Shown here: piece after piece, positions 15,888 to 22,151 of the stretch
How the letters are laid out: each line of letters begins with the position of its first letter
How positions within the stretch are numbered: position 1 is the stretch's first letter
Assembly: GCA_041552135.1 (NCBI GenBank)
Contig: JBFELL010000024.1
Span: 1-23,764 of the forward strand
Source: SZUA-186 sp041552135
Lineage (GTDB): Bacteria > Pseudomonadota > Gammaproteobacteria > UBA9214
Reading direction: 5' to 3'
DNA length: 23,764 bases
Program-made: the position numbers and the translations under genes
Notes under the pieces: generated by a model
The model's database searches: none
Told to the model about the DNA's origin: nothing
Seen by the model: the letters and a program-made list of their open reading frames with translations, nothing else

Positions 15888-16454
15888 ATGCGACAGCTGA
15901 TTCTCGAGCCCACAACCCAGGCGCAGTGGCAGACGCTGGTGCACGAGGCACAGTCCGCCTGCGACCGGGAACTGGATGAAACACTGGAGAGTTATCTGGT
16001 GTTCCTGCTGATGCGGTTTACCGACAAGCCGCACTGCATGTCACGTCTGATGGCGGAGGACTACCTGAACTCGCAGGCCGCCAGCGGCGGACAGCGTGTC
16101 GAGCGCCTGCGCGATGTCGGTGACCACTGCCTGCTGTTCTCCGGTCTGTTTCCGCAACTTGCCGAACGCCGCCTGGTGCGGGTCAGCTACTTTGTAAATC
16201 TTGGCCAGTCCTCCTACCAGCAGCTCTCCGACCTGCTCGACCGCGGCTGGTCATCGGTCTATCAGCACCTGTCGGAGGCATTCGTCGTGCTGATGGATAT
16301 CCTGCAGGCCATGCGCGGGCTTGACGGTCGTCCCGCGCTGACGCCCATCCAGGCGCTGGACCTGTGGTCGGACACCGGCAGCCGCCGCTGTTACGAGCAG
16401 GTCACCGCGAACGGCAGGGCCGTCCCCTCGCCCGGCACCCGGGAAAAACACTGA
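15888..16454 (+). CDS. conserved-looking hypothetical protein
   Basis: I do not recognise a named family. The 188-residue product begins MRQLILEPTTQAQWQTLVHE after a strong ribosome binding site (ggaggaaagg, 15877-15886). It appears soluble, with no signal peptide or membrane helix, and mostly helical. Notable segments are LDETLESYLVFLLMRFTDKP, LRDVGDHCLLFSGLFP and VRVSYFVNLGQSSYQQLSDL, with a glycine- and aromatic-rich middle. I recall similar unannotated proteins in other gammaproteobacteria but cannot confirm this. The frame is open upstream to 15816, but the ribosome binding site fixes the ATG at 15888. It is transcribed divergently from glyQ. Real gene likely; function unknown. Confidence 0.75.
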   Translation: MRQLILEPTTQAQWQTLVHEAQSACDRELDETLESYLVFLLMRFTDKPHCMSRLMAEDYLNSQAASGGQRVERLRDVGDHCLLFSGLFPQLAERRLVRVSYFVNLGQSSYQQLSDLLDRGWSSVYQHLSEAFVVLMDILQAMRGLDGRPALTPIQALDLWSDTGSRRCYEQVTANGRAVPSPGTREKH

Positions 16455-16546
16455 GTCCCTGTGCTTTGTGTCCCTCTGCCCCGCGCATGGGGTAGAATGC
16501 TGCTGACATTTCGCCGTGCATTTCTGGGGAAATTACCCGAAGAACA

Positions 16547-16722
16547 TCAATTACCGCAGAGGCGCAGAGAACGCAGAGAAAAAATGTCATTGTAAAAAAA
16601 CATGCCGGGCGGGACACGCTCACGCCATGCTGGTAGTCGATGTCGCTCAATGCGAAATATTCTTTGTTCGCAAGGCAATAATTTTACTCTGTGTTCTGTG
16701 CGCCTCTGCGGTGAAATAATTT
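16547..16722. repeat. miniature palindromic element with G/A-rich arms
   Basis: The left arm (16551-16584, core CCGCAGAGGCGCAGAGAACG) reappears inverted as the right arm (about 16686-16714, core TGTGCGCCTCTGCGG); about 28 of 33 positions pair. The arm is built from a 9-base unit, CGCAGAGAA, in about three degenerate copies. About 100 bp lie between the arms. A small open frame across it is an artefact of the arms. It fills the 295-bp gap between the hypothetical gene and the MnmA-like gene; nothing else is visible there. Confidence 0.75.
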
Positions 16723-16749
16723 TCAACCGTCACACCATACAATAACTGC

Positions 16750-17793
16750 ATGACTGAACCACGCAAAGCCGTTGCCCTGATATCCGGCGGACTGGATTCG
16801 CTGCTTGCCGCGCGCGTGGTCATGGACCAGGGCGTGCACGTCGAGGGCATCAACTTCTACACCGGCTTCTGCATCGAGGGCCACACCCACGCCATACGCA
16901 AGCAGGACCGTGCGAAGCCGAAGCGCAACAATGCGCTGTGGGTGGCGGAGCAGCTGGGCATCAAGCTGCACATCATCGACATCATCGAGGAATACAAGGA
17001 CGTCGTCATCAACCCCAAACACGGTTACGGTGCCAACCTGAACCCCTGTCTCGATTGCAAGATCTTCATGGTCGGCAAGGCGCGTGAATGGATTGCCGCC
17101 AACGGCTTCGACTTCATCATCACCGGCGAGGTCATCGGGCAGCGTCCGATGTCCCAGCGCAAGGACACCATGCCGGTGGTGTCGCGTGACTCCGGTGCCG
17201 ACGATCTGCTGGTGCGACCGCTGTGTGCGAAGAACCTGCCGGAGACACTGCCCGAGCGCGAGGGCTGGCTCGAGCGCAAACGCCTGCATGATTTCAGTGG
17301 CCGCTCGCGCAAGCCGCAGATCGCGCTGGCCAGGCATTACGGCTTCGAGGACTATGCCCAACCTGCCGGCGGCTGCTGTTTTCTCACCGACAGGCAGTAC
17401 TCGGTGAAACTGGCGGATCTGTGGGCGGCGCGCGGCAGCCGGGAGTATGACCTGGATGACATCATGCTGCTGAAGGTCGGGCGGCACCTGCGGCCGCGGC
17501 CCAACTTCAAGCTCATCGTCGGTCGCGAAGAGGGCGAAAACCGCTTTATGGAAGGTTACCGCAAGCGTTTCCTGCACCTCATACCGCTGAGTCACACCGG
17601 CCCGCTGGTCCTGGTCGACGGCCAGCTGCAGGAGGGCGATCTGGAACTGGCCGCGCGGCTTGCCGCACGTTTCAGCCAGGGCCGTGATGCACCGCGGGTC
17701 AGCCTGCAGGCCACCGGCCTGGATGGTACGACGCAGGAGCTTGATGTCGTGCCCATGCCGGCAGGCGAGATACCCGCAGACTGGTATCTATGA
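16750..17793 (+). CDS. MnmA-like PP-loop tRNA thiolation protein with NFACT-R-like C-terminus
   Basis: Adenylating sulfurtransferase-like protein of 347 residues. The PP-loop SGGLDS (12-17) sits at the N-terminus as in MnmA, ThiI and other tRNA thiolases. NPCLDCK (Cys100, Cys103) aligns by eye with the MnmA nucleophile motif NPD-x-x-CN, and AGGCCFLTD (Cys209, Cys210) with the second catalytic Cys of MnmA (TGICFIG). The C-terminal segment MLLKVGRHLRPRPNFKLIVG plus GREEGEN resembles the NFACT-type RNA-binding domain known to be fused to such proteins. It replaces the MnmA beta-barrel, so this is unlikely to be the housekeeping MnmA. Overlapping ATGA coupling to a TusA-like gene supports a sulfur-relay role. 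The RNA target is unknown. Confidence 0.78.
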   Translation: MTEPRKAVALISGGLDSLLAARVVMDQGVHVEGINFYTGFCIEGHTHAIRKQDRAKPKRNNALWVAEQLGIKLHIIDIIEEYKDVVINPKHGYGANLNPCLDCKIFMVGKAREWIAANGFDFIITGEVIGQRPMSQRKDTMPVVSRDSGADDLLVRPLCAKNLPETLPEREGWLERKRLHDFSGRSRKPQIALARHYGFEDYAQPAGGCCFLTDRQYSVKLADLWAARGSREYDLDDIMLLKVGRHLRPRPNFKLIVGREEGENRFMEGYRKRFLHLIPLSHTGPLVLVDGQLQEGDLELAARLAARFSQGRDAPRVSLQATGLDGTTQELDVVPMPAGEIPADWYL

Positions 17794-18023
17794 GCGATAT
17801 CAGCCTTGATGCACGCCACCTGCTCTGCCCGATGCCCGTGATCCGCACCCAGGATGCGGTGGGCGGATTGCAGCCGGGTGATACCCTGCGGGTGCTGTGC
17901 ACCGACCCGGGTGTCCTGCATGACATACCCGCCTGGTGCCGTGTGCATGGCCACGAGGTGTGTGACATCAACCGCGAGGCGGATGAAATAACCATTACCA
18001 TCCGCATCGGAGAATCTGCGTAA
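17790..18023 (+). CDS. TusA-family sulfurtransferase (SirA/YedF-like)
   Basis: Small sulfur carrier of 77 residues. The family motif LLCPMPVIRT (residues 11-20) provides the persulfide-carrying Cys13 in the CPxP context, preceded by LDARH. A beta-alpha-beta fold with glycine-rich GGLQPGDTLRVLCTDPG follows, all typical of TusA. Its start overlaps the preceding stop as ATGA, implying coupled synthesis with the MnmA-like protein, to which it probably delivers sulfur. In sulfur oxidisers TusA proteins also serve dissimilatory sulfur transfer, but no dsr, rhodanese or hdr genes are here. I leave the symbol empty because several TusA paralogues usually coexist. Confidence 0.88.
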   Translation: MSDISLDARHLLCPMPVIRTQDAVGGLQPGDTLRVLCTDPGVLHDIPAWCRVHGHEVCDINREADEITITIRIGESA

Positions 18024-18031
18024 TCCACGCC

Positions 18032-19222
18032 ATGCACGGCCATACCCACCATCATCCCAACCTGCTCGATGCGCGTTACCGTGAGGTCCGCAAGGTGACG
18101 CTGATCGGTTCCGTCGTCGACCTGCTGCTGGGCATCCTCAAGGTCGTTATTGGTTACCTGGCGCATTCGCAGGCGCTGGTTGCCGATGGCATCCACTCCT
18201 TTTCCGATCTGTTCACCGACTTTCTGGTGCTGTTTGCCGCCAAGCATGCGCACCGCGCGGCGGACGAGGAGCATCCCTACGGCCATGGCAGGATCGAGAC
18301 GGTGGCCACGGTCGCGCTGGGTGTTGCCCTGCTGACGGTCGCCATCGGCATCAGCTATGACGCCGTGCGCCGCCTGATGGAACCGGATCTTTTGCTGGTC
18401 CCCGGTGTGCTGGCATTGCTGGCTGCGCTGGTCTCCGTGTTCGGCAAGGAGGCCGTCTACCAGTACACCGCCCGGGTCGCGCGCCGCCTGCGCTCGAACA
18501 TGCTGCATGCCAATGCCTGGCACAGCCGCAGCGATGCGATTTCCTCCATCATCGTGGTCATCGGTGTCGGCGGCACCATGGCGGGCGTGCCCTGGCTGGA
18601 TGCGGTGGCTGCGATCGTGGTTGCCCTGATGATCGCGAAGATTGCCTGGGATCTGCTGTGGAAGAGTCTGCAGGAACTGATCGACACGGCACTGGATGCC
18701 GAACAGGTCGAGGCCATTTCCGCGTCCATCCGCGACGTCCCGGGTGTGCGCTCCCTGCACATGCTGCGCACCCGCCGCAGCGGCAGCGATGCGCTGGTGG
18801 ACGTGCATATCCTGGTGGATCCGAGACTGAGCGTTTCCGAGGGCCATCAGATCGGCGAGACGGTCCGCAGCCGCCTGCTGCAGGCAAATGACGAAGTCAC
18901 GGATGTGATGGTGCATATCGATCCCGAAGACGACGAACTGGCCTCGCCGTGCACGGACCTGCCACTGCGTGATGAAATCCTGCGGCGCCTGGAGGCGCAG
19001 TGGCAGTTGCAGGAACCGGTGCCGCAGGTTGACAGGGTGTTACTGCACTACCTCGATGGCAAGGTGCACGTGGACGTCTACCTGTCGATGCCGTCCGGCA
19101 CGGGGGATGCCTGCGATGCACTTGCCGGGGCGGTCAGCCAGGCCGCCCGGCAGGCCGAGGACATTGGCGATGTGCGGGTGTATTTCAGCTGGCCTGGGCG
19201 CACTGATATGGTGCATGTGTAG
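18032..19222 (+). CDS. cation diffusion facilitator (CDF) family metal transporter
   Basis: Inner-membrane proton/divalent-metal antiporter. The N-terminus is His-rich (MHGHTHHHPNLLD), followed by the transmembrane domain (about residues 25-205). The first metal motif is DGIHSFSD and the second HANAWHSRSDA, so the site looks like two His and two Asp, the Zn/Cd-type arrangement; HPYGHGRIETVA is the usual loop. The cytoplasmic ferredoxin-like domain is about 210-300. Length is 396 against about 300 for simple members. The extra C-terminal part (about 305-396) contains KVHVDVYLSM and DIGDVRVYFSW, which look like a second copy of the same domain. It lies 8 bp after the TusA-like gene, with no strong ribosome binding site, so it is probably co-transcribed. 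The exact metal is not certain. Confidence 0.9.
   Translation: MHGHTHHHPNLLDARYREVRKVTLIGSVVDLLLGILKVVIGYLAHSQALVADGIHSFSDLFTDFLVLFAAKHAHRAADEEHPYGHGRIETVATVALGVALLTVAIGISYDAVRRLMEPDLLLVPGVLALLAALVSVFGKEAVYQYTARVARRLRSNMLHANAWHSRSDAISSIIVVIGVGGTMAGVPWLDAVAAIVVALMIAKIAWDLLWKSLQELIDTALDAEQVEAISASIRDVPGVRSLHMLRTRRSGSDALVDVHILVDPRLSVSEGHQIGETVRSRLLQANDEVTDVMVHIDPEDDELASPCTDLPLRDEILRRLEAQWQLQEPVPQVDRVLLHYLDGKVHVDVYLSMPSGTGDACDALAGAVSQAARQAEDIGDVRVYFSWPGRTDMVHV
19199..19215. promoter_or_regulatory. NtrC-type box, distal (glnA)
   Basis: CGCACT-GATAT-GGTGCA matches the NtrC consensus TGCACC-N5-GGTGCA at 10 of 12 positions. It lies within the last codons of the CDF gene, and its centre is 31 bp (three helical turns) from the next box, the spacing of strong NtrC enhancers. 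Confidence 0.55.
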
Positions 19223-19229
19223 CCGGATT

Positions 19230-19246
19230 TGCACCATTATGGTGCG
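19230..19246. promoter_or_regulatory. NtrC box, main (glnA)
   Basis: TGCACCATTATGGTGCG matches TGCACC-N5-GGTGCA at 11 of 12 positions. Its centre is about 96 bp before the transcription start predicted from the sigma-54 promoter, close to the NtrC enhancer position at E. coli glnA. Confidence 0.8.
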
Positions 19247-19261
19247 CACCGTCCTGGTGCG
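19245..19261. promoter_or_regulatory. NtrC-type box, proximal, overlapping the main box
   Basis: CGCACCGTCCTGGTGCG is a near-perfect palindrome matching the NtrC consensus at 10 of 12 positions. It shares two bases with the main box, and the centres are 15 bp apart, about one and a half turns, so both may not be filled on the same face. Confidence 0.6.
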
Positions 19262-19308
19262 GTGTGTACAGGCCCTTGAAAAAGCGCATTTCTCAGGCCC
19301 GGCGGCCG

Positions 19309-19324
19309 TGGCATAATTCCTGCT
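19309..19324 (+). promoter_or_regulatory. sigma-54 promoter of glnA
   Basis: TGGCATAATTCCTGCT contains GG-N10-GC with TGGCA at -24 and TGC at -12, close to the RpoN consensus TGGCAC-N5-TTGCW. Together with upstream NtrC boxes it implies nitrogen-limited activation. Predicted transcript start is about 19335, leaving a leader of about 90 bases. Confidence 0.8.
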
Positions 19325-19339
19325 TCCTGACAGAACAAG

Positions 19340-19388
19340 AATCGTTCACGATTTTTTTATTCCTCGCTGCTGTCGCGGTGACAGCGGT
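19340..19388 (+). promoter_or_regulatory. two hairpins in the glnA leader
   Basis: The first is a small AATCG-TTCA-CGATT stem (19340-19353) followed by a run of seven T, resembling a weak intrinsic terminator. The second is GCTGTC-GCGGT-GACAGC (19369-19385), a perfect 6-bp stem that can extend with wobble pairs to 19366-19388. Both lie between the sigma-54 promoter and the glnA ribosome binding site, so an attenuator or stability role is possible but unproven. Confidence 0.4.
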
Positions 19389-19424
19389 GTGATTTTCTAG
19401 CGCTACCCGATTGGAGGAGCTGTA

Positions 19425-20834
19425 ATGTCCGCAACCAAAGTTCTGAAGATGATGAAAGACAATGACGTCAAGTACGTCGACCTGCGTTTCACCGACACCA
19501 TCGGCAAGGAGCAGCATGTGACCCTGCCGACGAGCCAGGTGGATGCCGGGATGATCAAGGCCGGCAAGATGTTTGACGGATCCAGTATCGCCGGCTGGAA
19601 GGGCATCAACGAATCCGACATGATCCTGATGCCCGATACCACGACCGCGGTCATGGACCTGTTCAGCGACGAGCCGACCCTGAACCTGCGCTGCGACATC
19701 CTCGAGCCCACCACCATGAAGGGCTACGAGCGTGACCCGCGCTCCATCGCCAATCGTGCCGAGGCCTATCTCAAGTCCACCAAGATTGCGGACACCACCT
19801 ACTTCGGTCCGGAACCGGAATTCTTTGTGCTGGATGATGTGCGCTGGGGCGCCGACATGAGCGGCTCCTTCTGCAAGGTCGATTCCGAGGAGGCTTCCTG
19901 GAACGCCGAGCGGGTCTACGAAGACGGCAACATCGGTCACCGTCCGACCGTCAAGGGTGGTTACTTCCCGGTGCCGCCGGTTGATTCCCTGCACGACCTG
20001 CGTGGTGCCATGTGTCTGGCCCTGGAGGAAATGGGCGTGCCGGTCGAGGTGCACCATCACGAAGTGGCCACGGCAGGCCAGTGCGAGATCGGCACCCGCT
20101 TTGATACGCTGGTGAAGCGCGCGGACCAGAACCAGATCCTGAAGTATGTCGTGCACAACGTGGCGCATGGTTACGGCAAGACGGCAACCTTCATGCCCAA
20201 GCCGATCGTCGGTGACAACGGCAGCGGCATGCATGTGCACCAGTCACTCGCCAAGGCAGGCAAGAACATCTTCACCGGCAACAAGTACGGTGGCCTGTCA
20301 CAGCAGGCGCTGTACTACATCGGTGGTATCTTCAAGCATGCGCGTGCCCTGAACGCCTTCACCAACGCCAGCACCAACAGCTACAAGCGCCTGGTGCCGG
20401 GTTTCGAGGCGCCGGTCATGCTGGCCTACTCGGCCCGTAACCGTTCCGCTTCCGTGCGTATCCCGTTCGAGTCCAATCCGAAGGGCCGTCGCATCGAGGT
20501 GCGCTTCCCGGATTCCAACGGCAACCCGTACCTGTGTTTCGCCGCCATGCTGATGGCCGGCCTTGACGGTATCAAGAACAAGATCGATCCGGGCGACGCC
20601 ATGGACAAGGACCTGTACGACCTGCCGGCGGAGGAGGCCAGGAGCATCCCGACCGTGTGCAGTTCGCTCGATCAGGCACTGGAGGCCCTGGACGCGGACC
20701 GCAAGTTCCTGACGGCCGGCGGCGTGTTCACGGACGACATGCTGGATGGCTACATCGAGCTGAAGATGGAGGACGTCACGCGCCTGCGCATGACCACACA
20801 CCCGGTCGAGTTCGACATGTACTACAGCCTCTAG
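19425..20834 (+). CDS. glnA: type I glutamine synthetase
   Basis: Dodecameric enzyme making glutamine from glutamate, ammonia and ATP. The 469 residues are the standard GSI-beta length. Signatures are FDGSSIAGWKGINESDM near the N-terminus, VEVHHHEVATAGQCEIG, NGSGMHVHQSL and NRSASVRIP. The adenylylation site KDLYDLP is present with Tyr398, so activity should be controlled by GlnE. A strong ribosome binding site (ggagga, 19413-19418) precedes the ATG. Control by NtrC and sigma-54 is visible upstream, and an intrinsic terminator follows. Its regulator genes ntrB and ntrC are 1.3 kb downstream. Confidence 0.99.
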   Translation: MSATKVLKMMKDNDVKYVDLRFTDTIGKEQHVTLPTSQVDAGMIKAGKMFDGSSIAGWKGINESDMILMPDTTTAVMDLFSDEPTLNLRCDILEPTTMKGYERDPRSIANRAEAYLKSTKIADTTYFGPEPEFFVLDDVRWGADMSGSFCKVDSEEASWNAERVYEDGNIGHRPTVKGGYFPVPPVDSLHDLRGAMCLALEEMGVPVEVHHHEVATAGQCEIGTRFDTLVKRADQNQILKYVVHNVAHGYGKTATFMPKPIVGDNGSGMHVHQSLAKAGKNIFTGNKYGGLSQQALYYIGGIFKHARALNAFTNASTNSYKRLVPGFEAPVMLAYSARNRSASVRIPFESNPKGRRIEVRFPDSNGNPYLCFAAMLMAGLDGIKNKIDPGDAMDKDLYDLPAEEARSIPTVCSSLDQALEALDADRKFLTAGGVFTDDMLDGYIELKMEDVTRLRMTTHPVEFDMYYSL

Positions 20835-20863
20835 CAGGGCAAGCCGAAAGCAGTACCCGGAAG

Positions 20864-20889
20864 CGCCCCGCGAGGGGCGTTTTCTTTTG
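20864..20889 (+). terminator. intrinsic terminator after glnA
   Basis: CGCCCC-GCGA-GGGGCG forms a perfect 6-bp GC stem with a 4-base loop, followed by TTTTCTTTT. It lies 30 bp after the glnA stop and separates glnA from the DUF4124 and ntrBC genes. Confidence 0.85.
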
Positions 20890-20989
20890 TGGTGATGCAA
20901 GCGTGAAATGTGAAGCACGACAGGCAAGGACCGATATATTGACGATTGTGAAATGCACAACGTCGCATGGAGTTTGCATTCGTGATTGA

Positions 20990-21111
20990 ATAGCCACGGA
21001 AACACACGGAAACACACGGAAACACACGGAAACACACGGAAACACACGGAAACACACGGAATAGCACGGCAAGATACCGATTACCGGGATTCCATGTGTT
21101 TCCGTGGCCAT
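20990..21111. repeat. 10-bp tandem array with inverted terminal copy
   Basis: The unit AACACACGGA is repeated six times without interruption (21001-21060), preceded by a partial unit ccacgga (20994-21000). The array's beginning (20990-21010) recurs inverted at 21091-21111 with 19 of 21 positions matching, so the element can fold back on itself. It occupies the 436-bp glnA/DUF4124 gap, where apart from the terminator I see nothing else clear. Short frames reading through it encode only low-complexity CFRVFPCVSV repeats and are not genes. Confidence 0.85.
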
Positions 21112-21270
21112 AGTGACATGGATGGAGGACGGACACGGGACGTATCATGAATATGCAATGGCCATTACTATCTTTCACCCCGTGCCCTGAAGGCAGCCGT
21201 GGCGACCAAACAGCCCATATTCCGGACCAGCCGTATTGCATCCTTGCCGGCTGTTGTTTAAGGTGAAATC

Positions 21271-21957
21271 ATGAAATGGCTGCCACTTTCACTGCTGGTG
21301 TTTGCCGGCGCCCTGCATGGCGCGGTCTACAAGCATGTCAACGAGAAAGGTGAAGTGGTCTACTCGGATACACCGGCCCCGGGTGCCGAGAAGATGGACC
21401 TGCCGGAGTTGCCGACCTATACGCCGCCACCGGTGCCGCTGATACGGCCGGAGGGTGCACCGGTCGAATCGGATATCTATCGTTCCCTCGATGTCATCAA
21501 GCCGCAAAATGACAGCACGATCCGTAATAACCTGGGTGTGATCGAACTGCAGTTGCGTATCGATCCGCCACTGAAGGTCCGCGAGAAACACCGTATCCAG
21601 TTTTATCTCGACAACGAACGCTACGGCCCACTGGTCGACAAGACCTCTGTCATGATGAGCAACATCGAGCGCGGCGAGCACACGCTGTCCGCGAGCGTGT
21701 TTGATGCTGGTGGCAATGTCGTGGCCGCCTCGAAAACCGTTACGGTGTTCGTGAAGCGCGAATCCGAGCTGCACAGGAAGGACCGGTATGTCCCGCCGCC
21801 GAAGGATCCGGACAAGCCACCGCCGGAAACGCCGGTCAACCCGGGCTATCGCGAGTTCAACCCGAACATCCGGACGGAAAATCCCAATATCCGAACGCCC
21901 AATCCCAACATTAGCGCGCCACCACCGACGGCCACGCCCCTGCCATCCGGCCGCTAG
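21271..21957 (+). CDS. secreted DUF4124-domain protein
   Basis: Exported protein of unknown function, 228 residues. A signal peptide (MKWLPLSLLVFAGALHG, cleaved near AVYK) is followed by a DUF4124 segment, AVYKHVNEKGEVVYSDTPAP. A proline-rich linker comes next, then an Ig-like beta-rich region (about residues 85-165; RIQFYLDNERYGPL, HTLSASVFDAGGNVVAASKT). The C-terminus is a Pro/Asn tail with three NPNI repeats (FNPNIRTE, NPNIRTP, NPNIS). A ribosome binding site (aaggtga) precedes the ATG. I recall DUF4124 proteins being common between glnA and ntrB in gammaproteobacteria. Periplasmic or envelope location is likely; the role is unknown. Confidence 0.85.
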   Translation: MKWLPLSLLVFAGALHGAVYKHVNEKGEVVYSDTPAPGAEKMDLPELPTYTPPPVPLIRPEGAPVESDIYRSLDVIKPQNDSTIRNNLGVIELQLRIDPPLKVREKHRIQFYLDNERYGPLVDKTSVMMSNIERGEHTLSASVFDAGGNVVAASKTVTVFVKRESELHRKDRYVPPPKDPDKPPPETPVNPGYREFNPNIRTENPNIRTPNPNISAPPPTATPLPSGR

Positions 21958-21972
21958 GCCTCACACCCCTTG

Positions 21973-21989
21973 TGCACCAAGTTGGTGCA
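21973..21989. promoter_or_regulatory. NtrC box upstream of ntrB
   Basis: TGCACCAAGTTGGTGCA matches the NtrC consensus at all 12 defined positions. A TATACT -10-like hexamer lies at 22007-22012, so the box overlaps the expected -35, a layout for NtrC repression as at E. coli glnL. A GG-N10-GC spacing (21984-21997, with TTTGCA at the -12 side) also resembles a sigma-54 site with a poor -24. The palindrome plus following TTCTTT could additionally act as a weak terminator for the preceding gene. Confidence 0.75.
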
Positions 21990-22151
21990 TTCTTTGCAAA
22001 TGTCGCTATACTACTGTTTTCTCCCTTGGCATCGGACCCGTGTGTGTCAGGCAGGTAAGCTTTTAACTGATTGTTATTCAGGTATAAATGATCAGCTGGG
22101 GTGTCGTGCAGGTGAGGCAAAAGCTGGTTTGATTTTTGCATTGGATATTCC

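Noticed and set aside
16516..16719. Small plus-strand open frame (67 codons) containing RRGAENAEKK and LCVLCASAV
   Set aside because: Both peptide pieces come directly from the inverted repeat arms; a known kind of false gene call.
17699..18916. Minus-strand open frame of 405 codons across tusA-like and CDF genes
   Set aside because: Spans three plus-strand genes with strong motifs; composition (His/Gln/Asp-rich) is that of a reversed reading frame.
19276..19317. Sigma-70 promoter for glnA (TTGAAA with CATAAT)
   Set aside because: Spacing between the hexamers is about 30 bp, far from 17; the CATAAT is part of the sigma-54 element.
19293..20240. Minus-strand open frame of 315 codons across glnA
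   Set aside because: Antisense to GlnA, low complexity His/Gly-rich, no ribosome binding site or domain.
20991..21060. CRISPR array
   Set aside because: Units are 10 bp and directly adjacent, with no spacers and no cas genes.
20776..21111. Minus-strand frames encoding CVSVCFRVFP repeats
   Set aside because: Produced by the 10-bp tandem array; low-complexity artefact.
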